From positions 62,592,093 through 62,656,092 of the forward strand of contig NC_081849.1 of the NCBI RefSeq assembly GCF_963259705.1: 64,000 nt of DNA. Direction: 5' to 3'. The position numbers and the translations under genes were made by a program. Under the pieces are notes generated by a model. The model did not search any database, was not told where the DNA came from, and saw nothing but the letters and a program-made list of their open reading frames with translations. Position 1 is the first letter of the stretch, and the number at the start of each line of letters is the position of its first letter. The stretch is from Myotis daubentonii (taxonomy: Eukaryota; Chordata; Mammalia; Chiroptera; Vespertilionidae). Shown in pieces: positions 1 through 10,875 of this stretch.

Positions 1-1329
1 CGTCTATTAGAGAGCATGGTATTGGCCTTTTGGACACTGTCTTAGATAAAGAGGCTTTCAGAAGCCACCATTTCTATGTATCTCAGTTCTGTTTGGACAG
101 CAAAGTAATTACAAGTTTCCAGTGGAAGGTTCCATAGCTGCAGAGAACTGTTGTCTTGATTTACACATGCACAGAACTGAACTGACTATTGCTATGAAGA
201 TGTTAATTAGTGTTATAACTGCTCTTTTATTTGCATAGTCTATTAATTAACTCTCTTTTTGGGAATGGCCAGATTTGGGAAGTAGGAGTGAGAGAACTAC
301 GTAAGATAAAAATATTTTAAAGGGTTCTCCCTCCCGCGCCCCCCCCCCCCCCCCCCCCCGCCCCACACCACAGTTACCTTCTGATACTGAATCTCCTCCA
401 TGTTGTCTCTGCCAGGAGTCTTTCTACTTCCGCCACCCCAATATCTGAAGAGAAAGCAGAACATAGAAATTACTGTTGAGATCTGCTTATTTGGAACAGA
501 AGCTACTGGAGCCATAAACTGGTAAGAACACTTAAATATTAATTTTGAGAAATTTCTGAAAGCTGAGGGAAGACTAGCTTGAGAATGAGAAACTGTGGAC
601 CCCACTCTTTATGTGGGCTTTATCTCAAGAACCTCATCAGGTTCTCAAGGTGAAGATCAGAGAAAAGCCCTCCGTGAATCTGTCCACAGTGGGAAACGCG
701 TAATGTGAAACGCACCCGGAGCATTCTCCATACTGCACTCCAGGGGCAACACTTTGCCTGAGCCTCATCCCAGCTGGGGAAGGGCATTCCTCCCATTCCA
801 CCTCTCCCTAGTCTTCCTGTTTTACATAAGGGAAAAAACAAAAACAAAACAAAATCAGAAACAGTAACCACAGGTAATAGGGATCAGGCCTTGGAGGAAA
901 TATTGGAAATGCTATGGCCAGGAAAAGGATTAGGGGGCTGGAAGAAACACTTTTGAAGGTCACATCCCAGAAACAAAGGCCACTAGGAGATTTAATCTGA
1001 AGGTTATAGAATACTGCCTCATCTCCATACCCTATTTTATACCAAAGGGGTTTCAGTCTAACAATGATGGATTGCAGCTGAAAGAGCTGCAAGTCATGGA
1101 CCAACTCTCTTAGGAGGAATATTCAGGGGAAACAAAAGCAAGGGATCAGAGGAATTTGAAACCTCTTGTACCTATAACTACAGCAAGCATTAAGCACAGC
1201 TCATATTTAAGCAGATTAGCATAAATCCTCATCCTAAGGCCCATTTACCTCAGTTCATGTTAAATAAAACATGTCCTTATTCAACAAAAATTACAAGGCA
1301 TGTCAAAGGCAAGAAAAAAGACAGACTAA
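1..1329. other. Unassigned DNA with a poly-C tract
   Basis: I recognise no gene or repeat family here. A run of about 21 C lies at 339-359 and is followed by a short CA-rich stretch. The open frames on the minus strand overlap this tract and encode Gly-rich low-complexity sequence, so I do not treat them as genes. Confidence 0.5.
339..359. repeat. Poly-C homopolymer
   Basis: About 21 consecutive C, bounded by G on both sides. Similar runs recur at 7721-7736, 42841-42853 and 51401-51420. The minus strand is a G-run able in principle to form quadruplex structure. Confidence 0.9.
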
Positions 1330-1812
1330 AGAGACAAAGCAGTCATCAGAACCAGACTCAGATATGACATAGGTGTGGTAATTATTAGACGGTAAGTTTA
1401 AAGTAACTATGGTTAATGTGTTAAGGGCTCAATAGATAAAGTAGACAACATGCAAGAACAGATGGGTAATATAAACAGAATGAAAGAAAGTCTAAGAAAG
1501 AGTCAAAAGAAAATGCTTGACATAAAAACTATAACAGAAATGAAGAATGTCTTTGATGGGCTCATTAGTAGACTTGACATGGCTGATGAAAGAATCCAGG
1601 AGCTTGAACATAGGTTGACAGAAACTTTCCAAAGTGAAATGTAAAGAAAAAAATAATGAAAAATAATAAAAACAGAACATTTAAGAACTGTGGGACAATA
1701 TCAAAAGGTATAATATACATTGGAATACTTGAAGAAGAAAGAGAAAAGAGAGCAGAAGAAATGTTTTTAACTAATAATGGCTGATGATTTTCAACCTTAA
1801 GAAAAGACACCA
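1330..1812 (+). mobile_element. Ancient L1/HAL1 ORF1 relic
   Basis: The sequence reads like the 5' region and ORF1 of an old L1M/HAL1 element. A frame at 1450-1644 encodes 64 residues that match the ORF1p coiled-coil pattern: MQEQMGN near the start, then TEMKNVFDGLISRLD and ERIQELE. ORF1p is the RNA-binding chaperone of L1 retrotransposition. The frame is broken after FQSEM, and recognisable ORF1 text continues in other frames to about 1800. A VES SINE interrupts the copy immediately downstream. It is a dead fossil. Confidence 0.75.
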
Positions 1813-1815
1813 CGT

Positions 1816-2010
1816 ACCCAGCTGGCGTGGCTCAGTGAACAGGATGTCACCATTCAATTCCGGTCAGAACACATGCTCAGGTTGCCGGCTCCATCCCCAG
1901 TATGAGGTGTGCAGGAGGCAGCCAATCAATGGTTCTCTCTCATCATTGATATTTTTATCTTCCTCTCCCTCTCCTTTCCTCTCTGGAATCAATAAAAATA
2001 TATTTTAAAA
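1816..2010 (+). mobile_element. VES SINE (tRNA-derived, bat-specific)
   Basis: The head has the degenerate tRNA promoter (GGCTCAGTG A-box region), followed by the VES body (GCAGGAGGCAGCCAATCAAT), a pyrimidine-rich segment and an AATCAATAAAAATATATT tail. Pol III-transcribed and moved in trans by L1. It sits inside the ancient L1/HAL1 relic. I see no clear target-site duplication. Confidence 0.85.
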
Positions 2011-2019
2011 AACTTTATG

Positions 2020-2475
2020 CAATACTTCTTGTTAAACAGACAGTTTTAACCTCTATGTCCTTCTTGCCAAACCCACAAGAAACCATAGTGCATGGCTGGA
2101 TTAAATGGTGTCAACCCACAAGGACAAAGAGAATAGGAGGGGGGCCACCTGCAGTGTGTACCTCAGAAAGTGACGGAAAGCCATGGTGAATCTCGCATGC
2201 ACCGCAGAACCTCCAGAGGCTCAGGAGCAGAGGCCTCCGAACTTCTCAGCAGCAATAATGGGAGCCAGAAGGTCCTGGTTGGAATACCTTCAAGACTCTA
2301 AAGGAGAATATTTCCAACCTAGGATTCCCTACTCAGATTACCAATTAAATGTGAGGGTAGAATAACAACGTTTTCCAAAGATCAAATATGTCAAAATTGT
2401 CTTGCATTTATTCTCTGGAAGCTGTGGGAAAACGTGCTACACCAAATGAGGAGAAACATTTCCTAACAATGAAGA
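2020..2475 (+). mobile_element. Continuation of the ancient L1/HAL1 relic
   Basis: The segment from about 2335, around GGAAGCTGTGGGAAAACGTG and CACCAAATGAGGA, resembles the 3' part of HAL1/L1M ORF1-side sequence. The relation to the upstream ORF1 relic, with the VES between them, suggests one element split by the SINE. The stretch 2020-2150 is too diverged for me to assign firmly. Confidence 0.5.
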
Positions 2476-4140
2476 CATTCTGGACCTCCTCCTTCCACTC
2501 CACCTCCCCACAGCCCCAACTCCCACCACTACCAGGACTAATTGAGCATTGTTTTTATTTCTATATCTGCAAACTAAGATCCCACTGGATTTTGGCAGTC
2601 ACATCATACTCCCAGAACTAACGCTCAACCAGAATTTTTCAAGTCCTTTCACACTTGCTACTGCTAATCCATACTCCCTTCCCCACCTCCCCCAACACGT
2701 GCATACCAGGTACCTGCACTTAATTATCTCAAACTTGGAGATTTCTGTCAGTAAGTGCCCTGGAATGCACTGTAAGTCCTGGCTTGTTTTATCTGAGTGC
2801 TTGTCTTATCTACGATCTTCTAGTACTGTTCAAATCCATCTGGTTAGATTTGTCCCATTTCTCAGCTTGTTCTGATCTTTATGGATCCTCATTCTGTCAC
2901 CATTGCATTTGCGATCCTTTCCAGACTCCTGTCATCACAAATTACACCCATGTGCCCTCTAAACTTTCAGCCAAGGCACGGATACAAATGCCAAACCAGC
3001 CAGGGCCACATCATTCAGGAGTTCATCAATCATCGCCAGCATCTATCGGTTATGAATTTCTCTAACTCTCATGTGAGATGCTCCTGAAGATAGAACCAGA
3101 TCTGTACCAAAATAATAATAATAATAATGTAATGTGATTAATATGGGGTAGGTGGTTTCTCTGCCCCTGAGGCTACGTATGAGGAGTGTGCAATTTTAAG
3201 CCGAAACAAATAAGTAAATCCTTTGAATAAGGTGAGCAATGGATTCATTCTCTCAGCCTCAGTTTAAGAAAACCGGCTACAGAAAAAAATATAGTAGAGA
3301 AGCAGTTCCATTTTAGAAGATCTAAAGCAAACATTGCCTCTAGGCACCATTATTCTTAAACCCCTTTAGGAAGGAACCATGTGGAGACCATCCCAGTCTC
3401 TGATTAAGATCACTAATACCAGTCTTTCTTTCAGCATTGGAGCGGATGGCTGTCTCTTTAGTTGAGCATAATGAAGTAGATTCCATTTTAGTGGCCATCG
3501 TTTTTAAAAAATACACATCTTTTAAACACTAGGACCATACTCTATAGCAAGATGCCTTCACTGTTAGAGAAGGAAGTAAAAGCACTGAGTGAACAGTAGG
3601 CTTTCATCTCATCCTGTTCCTGGTACACACACTCAATGAGTGGACTAGATGGAAAGATTACACAGTCTCTATCTCTTAGTATCTCTCCCTGCTCCCTCCC
3701 TCTCTCCCTTCCTCTTTCTTTCCTTCTCTCCCTCACTCTTGCTCTCACTCCAATTTTCCAGAGTAGAATTTGCTTAAGTTAAATATGAGTATGATGGCTT
3801 GTTTAGTAGCACCACATTTAGACCAAGAAGTCAAGAGTATACAGATTTCTGAAACCTGAGGTCAGAAAGTTACGTGTTTAGAGGGGAACAGTTCCTCAAA
3901 ATAAGGTCAGTTGCTTTATAATCTGTTCTCTTGGGGGATTCAGGGCTGCCCATTTCAGCAACAGGGTAAGTGTCCAATATAACCCAGGTTTGTTACAGTT
4001 TAATTGCATGTCCATCTTGGGGAATTATTGGAGCCTGGACATGCTCCTTGTAGTTACTGTTCATCATTGCCCCTGTGCCTCATAAAGTTCAAAAGAAATG
4101 AGGTCAACAGGAAGCTGGCCTTTGGAGTCCCCGAATATAA
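2476..4140. other. Unassigned DNA
   Basis: No gene or repeat family recognised. Minor features are a short AAT run at 3111-3128 and a pyrimidine-rich tract at 3684-3750. The plus-strand open frames near 2388-3087 overlap each other in different frames and lack recognisable domains. Confidence 0.5.
3684..3750. repeat. Polypyrimidine low-complexity tract
   Basis: An irregular CT-rich stretch made of CTCCCT and CTTTCTTTC-like units. It explains the Arg/Glu-rich minus-strand open frame that covers it. Confidence 0.8.
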
Positions 4141-4389
4141 AAATGCAAAGGAGCCTGGCCAGTGAGGCTCACGGATTGAGCGTCAACCCATAAACCAGGA
4201 GGTCATGGTTCAATTCCAGGTGGGGGCACGTGCCTGGGTTTTGGGCTCAATCCCCAGTAGGGGGCATGTAGGAGGCAGCCAATCAATGATTCTAATCATT
4301 GATGTTTAAATGCCTTTTTCCCTCTCCCTTTCTCTCTCTGAAATCAATAAAAAAAGAGAAAGAAAAAACATTTAAAAAATGCCAAGGAG
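4141..4389 (+). mobile_element. VES SINE with target-site duplication
   Basis: The SINE body spans 4154-4376, from CCTGGCCAGTGAGGCTC to an A-rich tail with AATCAATAAA. The flanks are AAATGCAAAGGAG at 4141-4153 and AAATGCCAAGGAG at 4377-4389, a 13-bp duplication with one mismatch. The right duplication also serves as the left flank of the next SINE. Confidence 0.9.
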
Positions 4390-4548
4390 CCCTGGCTGGG
4401 TAGCTCAGTTGGTTAAAGCATTGTCTCAATACTCGAAGATTGTGGGTTCATCCCAGTCAGGGCAACCAATGAAAGTATAAATAAGTGGAACAACAAATCA
4501 ATGTTTCTCTCTCTCTCTCTTACTTAAACAAATAAAAGTGCTAAGGAG
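4390..4548 (+). mobile_element. Second VES SINE at the same target
   Basis: A shorter and different VES subtype, starting CCCTGGCTGGGTAGCTCAG and lacking the middle body. It contains the GGAACAACAAATCAATG segment and then a CT tract. A third copy of the target sequence, AAGTGCTAAGGAG (4536-4548), follows the tail. The two SINEs therefore used the same target one after the other. Confidence 0.85.
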
Positions 4549-5889
4549 ATTGCCCTTCCATTTCCTCTCCTGGCCAGCAACCCGCAGACAGGAAGAGCAC
4601 TCACCTGCCAAAAGCAGACGAGGGGTGTGTTGCAGGTGTGGCACTTGGTGCTACATATGTGTGCCTGTCAGATGTCCTTGGTAAACTTTGAAAGAGATGT
4701 GCACAGCTGTAGCATCCATGAGTATGTGAGGTTGAAAACCTAATTACTGAATTTCTGGAAGGTTTCCAGACCCTGCCATTATCCTTACTCTCAAAGATAG
4801 AGATTGTTGGTCTTTCAACATAGTCATCACCACAGGAAGAGGTTAACATTTGAAATCCAGGGGTCCCTTTGGGTCAGGGCCTGAGCCAGATATAAATGTG
4901 TGAAATAGTAATAGCCCTTCAGATCCCTGCACAGACAACATTCCCAGTGACAGGTGCACGCTATTGAGAAAACAATGCCTGTCTCCGAGTGAAAAACACG
5001 GACTCACGTGGTCTTTGGCTGCATGATGAAAGCACATAGGTTCAGCGATTTACAGAATTAACTGGGTGCTCGTATTCGAGAGCTTTTAGTAGAAATGGCA
5101 CAGTTAAATAACCAATATATCAGCGGAGCATTTAAAAAAATCTTACTTGTAATTCAGTTTGACCTATTTAGAAAAATTTATTTAGCAGATAAATTTTGTC
5201 CTGAAACCAGACAGAAGAATAAAATAAAATCACACCTGAGATTTCTCACATGTTAATATTAACTTATTTTAAATATTTAAACCACGGTAATAGACTTTGT
5301 ACTGAAATCCAAAGATACGTGTTAAATATAGTCAGGGCCACTGTGTGATTTAGTGGCTTCCAGGACTTACTGATCTCATACTATCAAAGTAAATTTTTTT
5401 CTTTGCCTCAGGGCACTTAATTTTCCATTAGAGGAGACCAGTTAACAGAATTGACTATAGAGAGCTGTAAGGCTGAATTAAAATTGTGCCAAGTAAACAA
5501 CTGTGTCATTTATATTTGTTAGAGGAGGTCACCCCCTGGCTTACCCTGCTTGTGTTTTAGGGACCCAATGTCATAGGGCAGTTTTTCTAGTGGAAGTTTT
5601 TAATCAAACTGTCATCTGTTGTCCAAGCCCTCTTGTTGACACATGGCATTTCTGACCCTGGTAGCATTATGGGAATTTGAAAGGGAATGTGAATTTGTTT
5701 TTTTCTGGGTGTCCTTACTGGTTGATCAAAAAGAAAAAAAATTTAACTTTGCATGTATTCACCGATTAAAACAGGAAGCTTTACAGGATCCTTGTCCCCA
5801 TAAATAGGAGAGTACGATGTAAATCAATATAAACCTCTTGAAACTTATTCATCTTGTTCACCAATAGAATTCCAGCCAAGGGACCATGG
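4549..5889. other. Unassigned AT-rich DNA
   Basis: No gene or repeat recognised. Composition becomes AT-rich from about 5080. The minus-strand frames at 4601-5037 have no domain I know. Confidence 0.45.
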
Positions 5890-6090
5890 CCAACATTGAC
5901 TGAGCACCTACTCTATCCATATGCCAGGCTCTGCTAGTGCTGAATTGTATCATCACCTAATCCACATTAACTCCACAAGCTTGTTTTATTGCTTCCATGT
6001 TATAGACCAGGAAATCGAGGCAGAGTGCACATAAGGAACGTGCCCAGGGCTGTGGGTACCGAGCCTGACTGAGGTCAGCGGGATGACTGC
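5890..6090 (-). mobile_element. MIR SINE
   Basis: The order of MIR landmarks is seen in reverse: TGAGCACCTACT, TATGCCAGGCTCTGC, ATAGACCAGGAAATCGAGGC, then GTGCCCAGGGCTGTGGG. MIR is a mammal-wide tRNA-derived SINE mobilised by L2 and long inactive. Confidence 0.75.
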
Positions 6091-7184
6091 GGCATTTGTG
6101 TTCCAGCGTATTTCTTCTGGGACACTCCACCTGCACATGGGAAGAGCCTCTCCTAACCCCTGACCCAGTGCCTATAAAACCCAGACAATAAACTGGATAA
6201 AAAAAATTGTGCATTTTCGAATCCCACCACTCGTTTTGCTCTCCAAGGCTGTCCTTATTCCTGCTTTTGGTATTGAAGAGACAGACCTTGGCTGAGCAGA
6301 CAGGCTGGGCTGCTTCTGTTCAGAATGTGTGTTTTTGACATGTGTACTACATTCAGGGAAACAAAAAGGAAGCATAAACTGCGAAAAAGCATTTAGGCCA
6401 CCTTCTCTGCTTTTAAAGTCCTTCTAAACAAGACCCAGACTCCTTTATTGGTAATGGCAGTGGGTGTAAATCACCTTTTGGTGTCTTGGCTTTAGTAATC
6501 AGAGGATTGTGAGGCTTTTCCATTTGGTTCTCCTCTCCCCTCTTTCTCCTCCCTAGAAAGGACATGAGGCATTTTCTCTGTCTTCTGTACACATCTGAAC
6601 TCTACACAAGCCATGCGCCGGCTGTGGGGTTATAACTGGCTTTAGGAACTCCCCTGGTTGGTGGAGCAGCTGCTTACTTTATTTGGCAGAAGTGGGAAGC
6701 AGAGATGGGTGCTTTGCTCAAAGATTCATTTTACTTTCTACTTGGTGAGCAGCTCAGAGTTTAAGCTGGTTAAACTCTTGCGCAGGGCATGGCATAGCAC
6801 TTTTTAGCCAAGGCAGATTAGATTGATGATGGTTTCAGCAGGAGACAAAATCATGTTCCAGCCTCAGAAAGGCCATTCCAAGTCAGTGGAATAACTCGGC
6901 CTTATACATTGTGCAAAACAGTTACATACTTGGCATCTCCTGATCTATTTAAACTTGCAGTTGAGAGCTGAGATACAGGATACACTCCAGAGAGTTTATT
7001 TTTCTGCCTTCTGTCATTTCTACATGTTTTTCCAGCTTAGAAGGAACTTCAGGGCTCATCTAGTCCAACCCTGGACTTCGCTCAGAGAGAAGAGTGCCTC
7101 TAGTTATAGACTTCCATTGTCAGCCCTCGTCTGGGAGAGGAGGTTTGCGCTCTGAGCACCAGCTTGATCATCAAGAATGCACCT
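6091..7184. other. Mostly unassigned DNA
   Basis: Most of the interval is unrecognised. Around 7037-7072 the text CTTAGAAGGAACTTCAGGG followed by CTCATCTAGTCCAACC resembles a widespread ancient mammalian repeat, but I cannot name its family with confidence. Confidence 0.4.
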
Positions 7185-8792
7185 GCTAGAATAAATAATT
7201 CTAAAATTTGTATGGAACCACAAAAGACTTCAAATAACTAAAACAATCTAGAGAAAGAAGAACAAAGCTGGAGGTGTCATGCTCCCTGATTTCAAATTAT
7301 ACTACCAAGCTATAGAGCTATAGTAATCAAAAGAGCATGGTATTGGCATAAAAACAGATACACATCAATAAACCAGGATTGACAGCCCAGAAATAAACCC
7401 ACACATATATGGACATTTAATTTATGATGAAATAGCCAAGAACATACAATGGAGGAAGACCAGTTTTTTGTAATAAGTTGTGTTGGGAAAACTGGATTGC
7501 CAACATGCAAAATAATAAAACTAGACCATTATCTTAGACCACACATTAAAATGAACTCAAAATGGATTAAAGACTTGAATGTAAGACCTGAAACCATAAC
7601 CTAGAAGAAAACTTCAGTGGTAAACTCCTTGACATTGGTCTAAATGATGTATTTTTTATATGATTATAGAGGCAAGGGAAACAAAATGACCCCCCCCCAC
7701 AACCCTCCCCCCATCCCCCGCCCCCCCCCCCCCCCCGCCACACACACAAAAACAGATGAGACTGCACCAAGCTAAAAAGCTCTGCACAGCAAAGGGAACC
7801 ATCAACAAAACAGAAATGCAGCCTAGTGAAGGGGAGAAGATATTTGTAAATCTTACATCTCATAAGGGATTAATACCCAAAATATACTAAAAACTCACAC
7901 AACTCAACAACATAAAAACAGACACAATTTAAAAATAGGCAGAGGCTCTAAATAGACACTTTTTCAAAGAAGACATATAGTTAGCCAATCGGCAATGAAA
8001 AGGAGTGAAGCATCACTAATCATCAGGGAAAAGCAAATCAAAACCACAATGAGATATCATCTTACATCTGTTATAAAGGCCATTATTTAAAAACACACAA
8101 GAAATAACAAATATTGGACAGGATGTGGAGAAAAGGGAACACTCATACACTGTTGGTGGGATTAAAAACTGGTGCGGCCACTATGGAAAACTATGGAGAT
8201 GCCTCAAAAAATTAAGAATAGAATTACTGTGGGACCCAGCTCTCCCACTTCTGAGTATTTCCCTGAAAAACATAAAGCATTAATTCAAAATATATATGCA
8301 CCCCTATGTTCATTGCAGCATTATTTACAATAGTCAAGATATAGAAACAACCTAAGTGTGCATCAATGGATGAATAGACAAAGAGTACATGGTGTATATA
8401 CACAATGGAATGTAACTCAGCCACACACACACACACAAAAGAGTAAAATCTTGTCATTGGGACAACATAGGTTGACCTGCAGGTGTGCCAAATTAAACAA
8501 GTCAGACAGAGAAAGACAAATACTCTATCATTTCACTCAAATATGGAATCTAAAAAACAAAAATAAAAACAAAAGAGCAAATAAGACAAAATGAAAACAA
8601 ACATAGGTACAGAAAATAGACTGATAGTTAACCAGAGGGGAAGGGGATGGGAGGATGGGCAAAATAGGTGAAGGGAGTCAACCTCATGGTGATGGATGAT
8701 AATTAGATTTTTGGTTGATGATCACTTTGTAGTGTATGCAGATGACAAATTACAGGTTGAACACTTGAAACTTATATAATGTTATATACCAA
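7185..8792 (+). mobile_element. 5'-truncated L1, ORF2 C-terminal part and 3' UTR
   Basis: Continuous L1 text starts inside ORF2 (landmarks ACAAAGCTGGAGG, AAAAGAGCATGGTATTGGC, CTCAAAATGGATTAAAGAC) and runs through GTGGAGAAAAGGGAACAC and TTCATTGCAGCATTATTTAC into the 3' UTR. The reading frame is broken repeatedly, so it is not functional. A C-rich run has expanded at 7690-7737. Two Helitrons cut the last bases, and the L1 3' end resumes at 10052. Confidence 0.9.
7690..7737. repeat. C-rich tract inside L1
   Basis: Several C runs, the longest of about 16 C at 7721-7736, followed by a short CA repeat. It replaces the normal L1 sequence here and breaks any remaining ORF2 frame. Confidence 0.85.
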
Positions 8793-9260
8793 CTAGAGAC
8801 CCGGTGCACAAAAATTTGTGCACTGGGGGGGGGGGGGTGGTCCCTCAGCTTTGCCTGTGCCCTCTTGCAGTCTGGGACCCCTCGGGGGATGACCATCTGC
8901 TGGCTTAGGCCTGCTCCCCGGGGATTGGGCCTAAGCTGGCAATCAGACACACTTCTGGCAGCCTGGGAGCCCTTAGGGGATGTCCACTTGCCAGCGGGGA
9001 GCAGGCCTAAGCTGCAATCGGACATCCTTACTGCTGCTGAGGAGACAGGAGAGGCTCCCACCACCACTGCTGTACTGGCAGCCATCAGCCTGGCTTGTGG
9101 CTGAGCAGAGCTCCCCCTGTGGGAGTGCACTGACCACCAGGGGGAAGCTCCTGCATTGAGCGTCTGCCCCCTGGTGGTCAGTGTGTGTCATAGTGACCAG
9201 TCATTCCCAGTCATTCTGCTGTTAGGGTCAGTTTGCATATTGCCCTTTTATTATATAGGA
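8793..9260 (-). mobile_element. Non-autonomous Helitron (HeliBat type), copy 1
   Basis: Read on the minus strand it begins TCCTATATAATAAAAG (5' TC end) and finishes in CTAG at 8793-8796. A hairpin lies just before that end, with 9-bp arms GTGCACAAA (8804-8812) and TTTGTGCAC (8815-8823). It is 468 bp, with A on the outside of the 3' end and no target duplication, as expected for rolling-circle transposons inserting between A and T. No Rep/helicase frame is present, so it is non-autonomous. It carries an internal palindrome with two CTCF-like motifs. Confidence 0.85.
9128..9183. promoter_or_regulatory. Palindromic pair of CTCF-like motifs
   Basis: The 17-bp arms CACTGACCACCAGGGGG-type (9128-9144) and its exact reverse complement (9167-9183) flank a 22-bp spacer. 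Each arm contains CCACCAGGGGG, close to the known CTCF core CCACnAGnGGGC. The minus-strand copy continues GGGGGCAGACGC and so fits better than the plus-strand copy, which continues GGGGGAAGC. Binding is inferred from motif resemblance only. Confidence 0.45.
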
Positions 9261-10051
9261 TAGAGGCATGGTGCACGGGTGGGGGCCAGCTGGTTTGCCC
9301 TGAAGGGTGTCCCGGATCAGGGTGGGAGTCCTGCTGGGGTGCCTGGCCATCCTGGGTGAGGGGCTGATGGGTGTTTGCAGCTGGTCATACCTCCTTCAGG
9401 GTAGGGGTCCCCACTGGGGTGCCTGTCCAGCCTGGGTGAGGGGCTGATGGCTGTTTGCAGCTGGTCACACCCCATTCAGGGTGGGGTTCCCCACTAGGAT
9501 GCCTGGCCAGCCTGGGTGAGGGGCTGATGACTGTTTGCAGCTGGTCACACCCCCTTCAGTGTGGGGGTTCCCCACTGGGTTTCCTGGCCAGTCTGGGTGA
9601 GGGGCTGAGGGCCATTTTCAGGCTGGCCAAGCTTGTCGGTGACGGAAGCTCCCAACCTCTCCTTTTTTTCTTTTCTTTTTTTTATTCTGGGATTTATTTA
9701 CCTTCTATAATTGAAACTTTGTTGCCTTCAGTGGAGCTGAGAGCCACCTCCTGCTCACTCCAGCTCTGTGGCCATGGCCGGCTGAAAGCAGGCATCTGGA
9801 GTTTATTTACCTTCTATAATTGCAACTTTGTTGCTTTGAGTGAAGCTCACAGCCAGGCCGCGGCAGGCGGGGAAGCCTGGCTTCCTCCATCACTGGAGTA
9901 AGCAAGCCTCCTGCTCACTTCAGCTCTGTGGCTGCCAGCTGCCATCTTGGTTGGGTTAATTTGCATATAGCTGCTCTGATTGGATGGTGGGTGTGGCTTA
10001 GGTATAGCAAAGGTATGGTAAATTTGCATGTTTGTCTTTTATTAGATTAGA
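9261..10051 (-). mobile_element. Non-autonomous Helitron (HeliBat type), copy 2, head-to-tail with copy 1
   Basis: On the minus strand it starts TCTAATCTAATAAAAG, parallel to the 16-nt start of copy 1, and runs for 791 bp. Its 3' end reads GTGCACCATGCCTCTA and then joins copy 1 directly. The expected final G of CTAG is missing and the terminal hairpin has decayed. Inside are 80-bp tandem units (9341-9620) and a second duplicated module: TTTATTTACCTTCTATAATT occurs near 9694 and again near 9800. No transposase frame is visible. Confidence 0.75.
9341..9620. repeat. 80-bp tandem repeat inside Helitron
   Basis: Units begin GCCTGGCCA at 9341, GCCTGTCCA at 9421, GCCTGGCCA at 9501 and TTCCTGGCCA at 9581, giving periods of 80, 80 and about 81 bp. 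Each contains GGGTGAGGGGCTGATG and CTGGTCA. A partial unit precedes 9341. Copies differ by point changes, so the array is not recent. Confidence 0.85.
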
Positions 10052-10078
10052 TTTTACATCTAATAAAATGGGTGAAAA
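10052..10078 (+). mobile_element. 3' end of the interrupted L1
   Basis: TTTTACATCTAATAAAATGG followed by an A-run. Joined to the bases before 8793 (GTTATATACCAA) this gives the normal L1 3' terminus with its AATAAA signal. This shows that both Helitrons landed inside the L1 tail. Confidence 0.8.
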
Positions 10079-10223
10079 AAAAAACACATCTTCTACTGAA
10101 GTCCTTGGATCTACCAACATTTCCTGAAGCGTTTGCCATTGCTTGGCTTTAAGGATAGGAAGATGAGTCTGACCTACTTTCTTTATTTCTCTGAGAAAGG
10201 ATATGGTGGGGTATAATTTAGCC

Positions 10224-10414
10224 CAGGGGTTGGCAAATTGTGCCCAACTGGCTAAATCCCTTTGGAACACAGCCATGCTCATTGGTTTATGTATATCTAT
10301 GGCTGCCTTCACATTACTTGGCAGGACTGACCATTTGTGACAGAGGCTGTATGGCTTACAAAGCTGAAAATATTTAAGATCTGATCCTTGACAGAAAAAG
10401 TTTGCTGACACTTG
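10224..10414. mobile_element. hAT-type MER element
   Basis: The ends CAGGGGTTGGCAAA and TTTGCTGACACTTG form imperfect terminal inverted repeats. The interior has GGAACACAGCCATGCTCATT and GGCTGTATGGC, typical of a common eutherian hAT MITE. The flanks ATTTAGCC (10216-10223) and ATTTAATC (10415-10422) agree at 6 of 8 positions, consistent with an 8-bp hAT target duplication. The exact MER subfamily is uncertain. Confidence 0.75.
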
Positions 10415-10799
10415 ATTTAATCTCTTTCCCTTTGGGGTTTTATTAAGGGCAGTGTTTAGAAACTAGTGGCTGATAAATGAGTTCACATTGGCAAGCACCA
10501 TGTTTTAAACAACAGATCTGAATATCGCTAGAGAAGCTTCTAGAGATCGAAATCTCCTGTTTTCCTAATCTAGCCTCCTTCACTTTTAGAATATCTCTGT
10601 GGCTCCAGAAGGCATTTGAGTTTGAGACTCTTGATTCCAAGCAAGACCACTTAAGATGGAGAGAATGAGGAATGGTTCATCTTTACTCAACTTTAATGGT
10701 GAGCCTCGACACAGGCAAAATCTTCAGGTACTGATGGGGCTATAAAGGGGAGGACTGGGGAGTCTATTATAACACTCTTCATTCTGGGTGCAGGTATTT

Positions 10800-10875
10800 T
10801 TTGACTCTGCCAACCTGGAACAGCGCCCGGCACATAGCAGATCCTCTATAAATACTGTTGAGTGAATCAGTGGTG
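10800..10875 (+). mobile_element. L2 3' end fragment
   Basis: GCCCGGCACATAGCAGATC followed by CTATAAATACTGTTGAGTGA matches the 3' terminus of L2 LINEs. Confidence 0.65.

Noticed and set aside
1450..1644. A 64-codon frame resembling a coiled-coil protein
   Set aside because: It is an L1 ORF1p relic; neighbouring recognisable ORF1 text is in other frames, so it is a dead repeat and not a host gene.
9455..9901. A 148-codon plus-strand frame
   Set aside because: It reads across the 80-bp tandem units and AT-rich module of a Helitron in antisense; the repetitiveness explains its openness.
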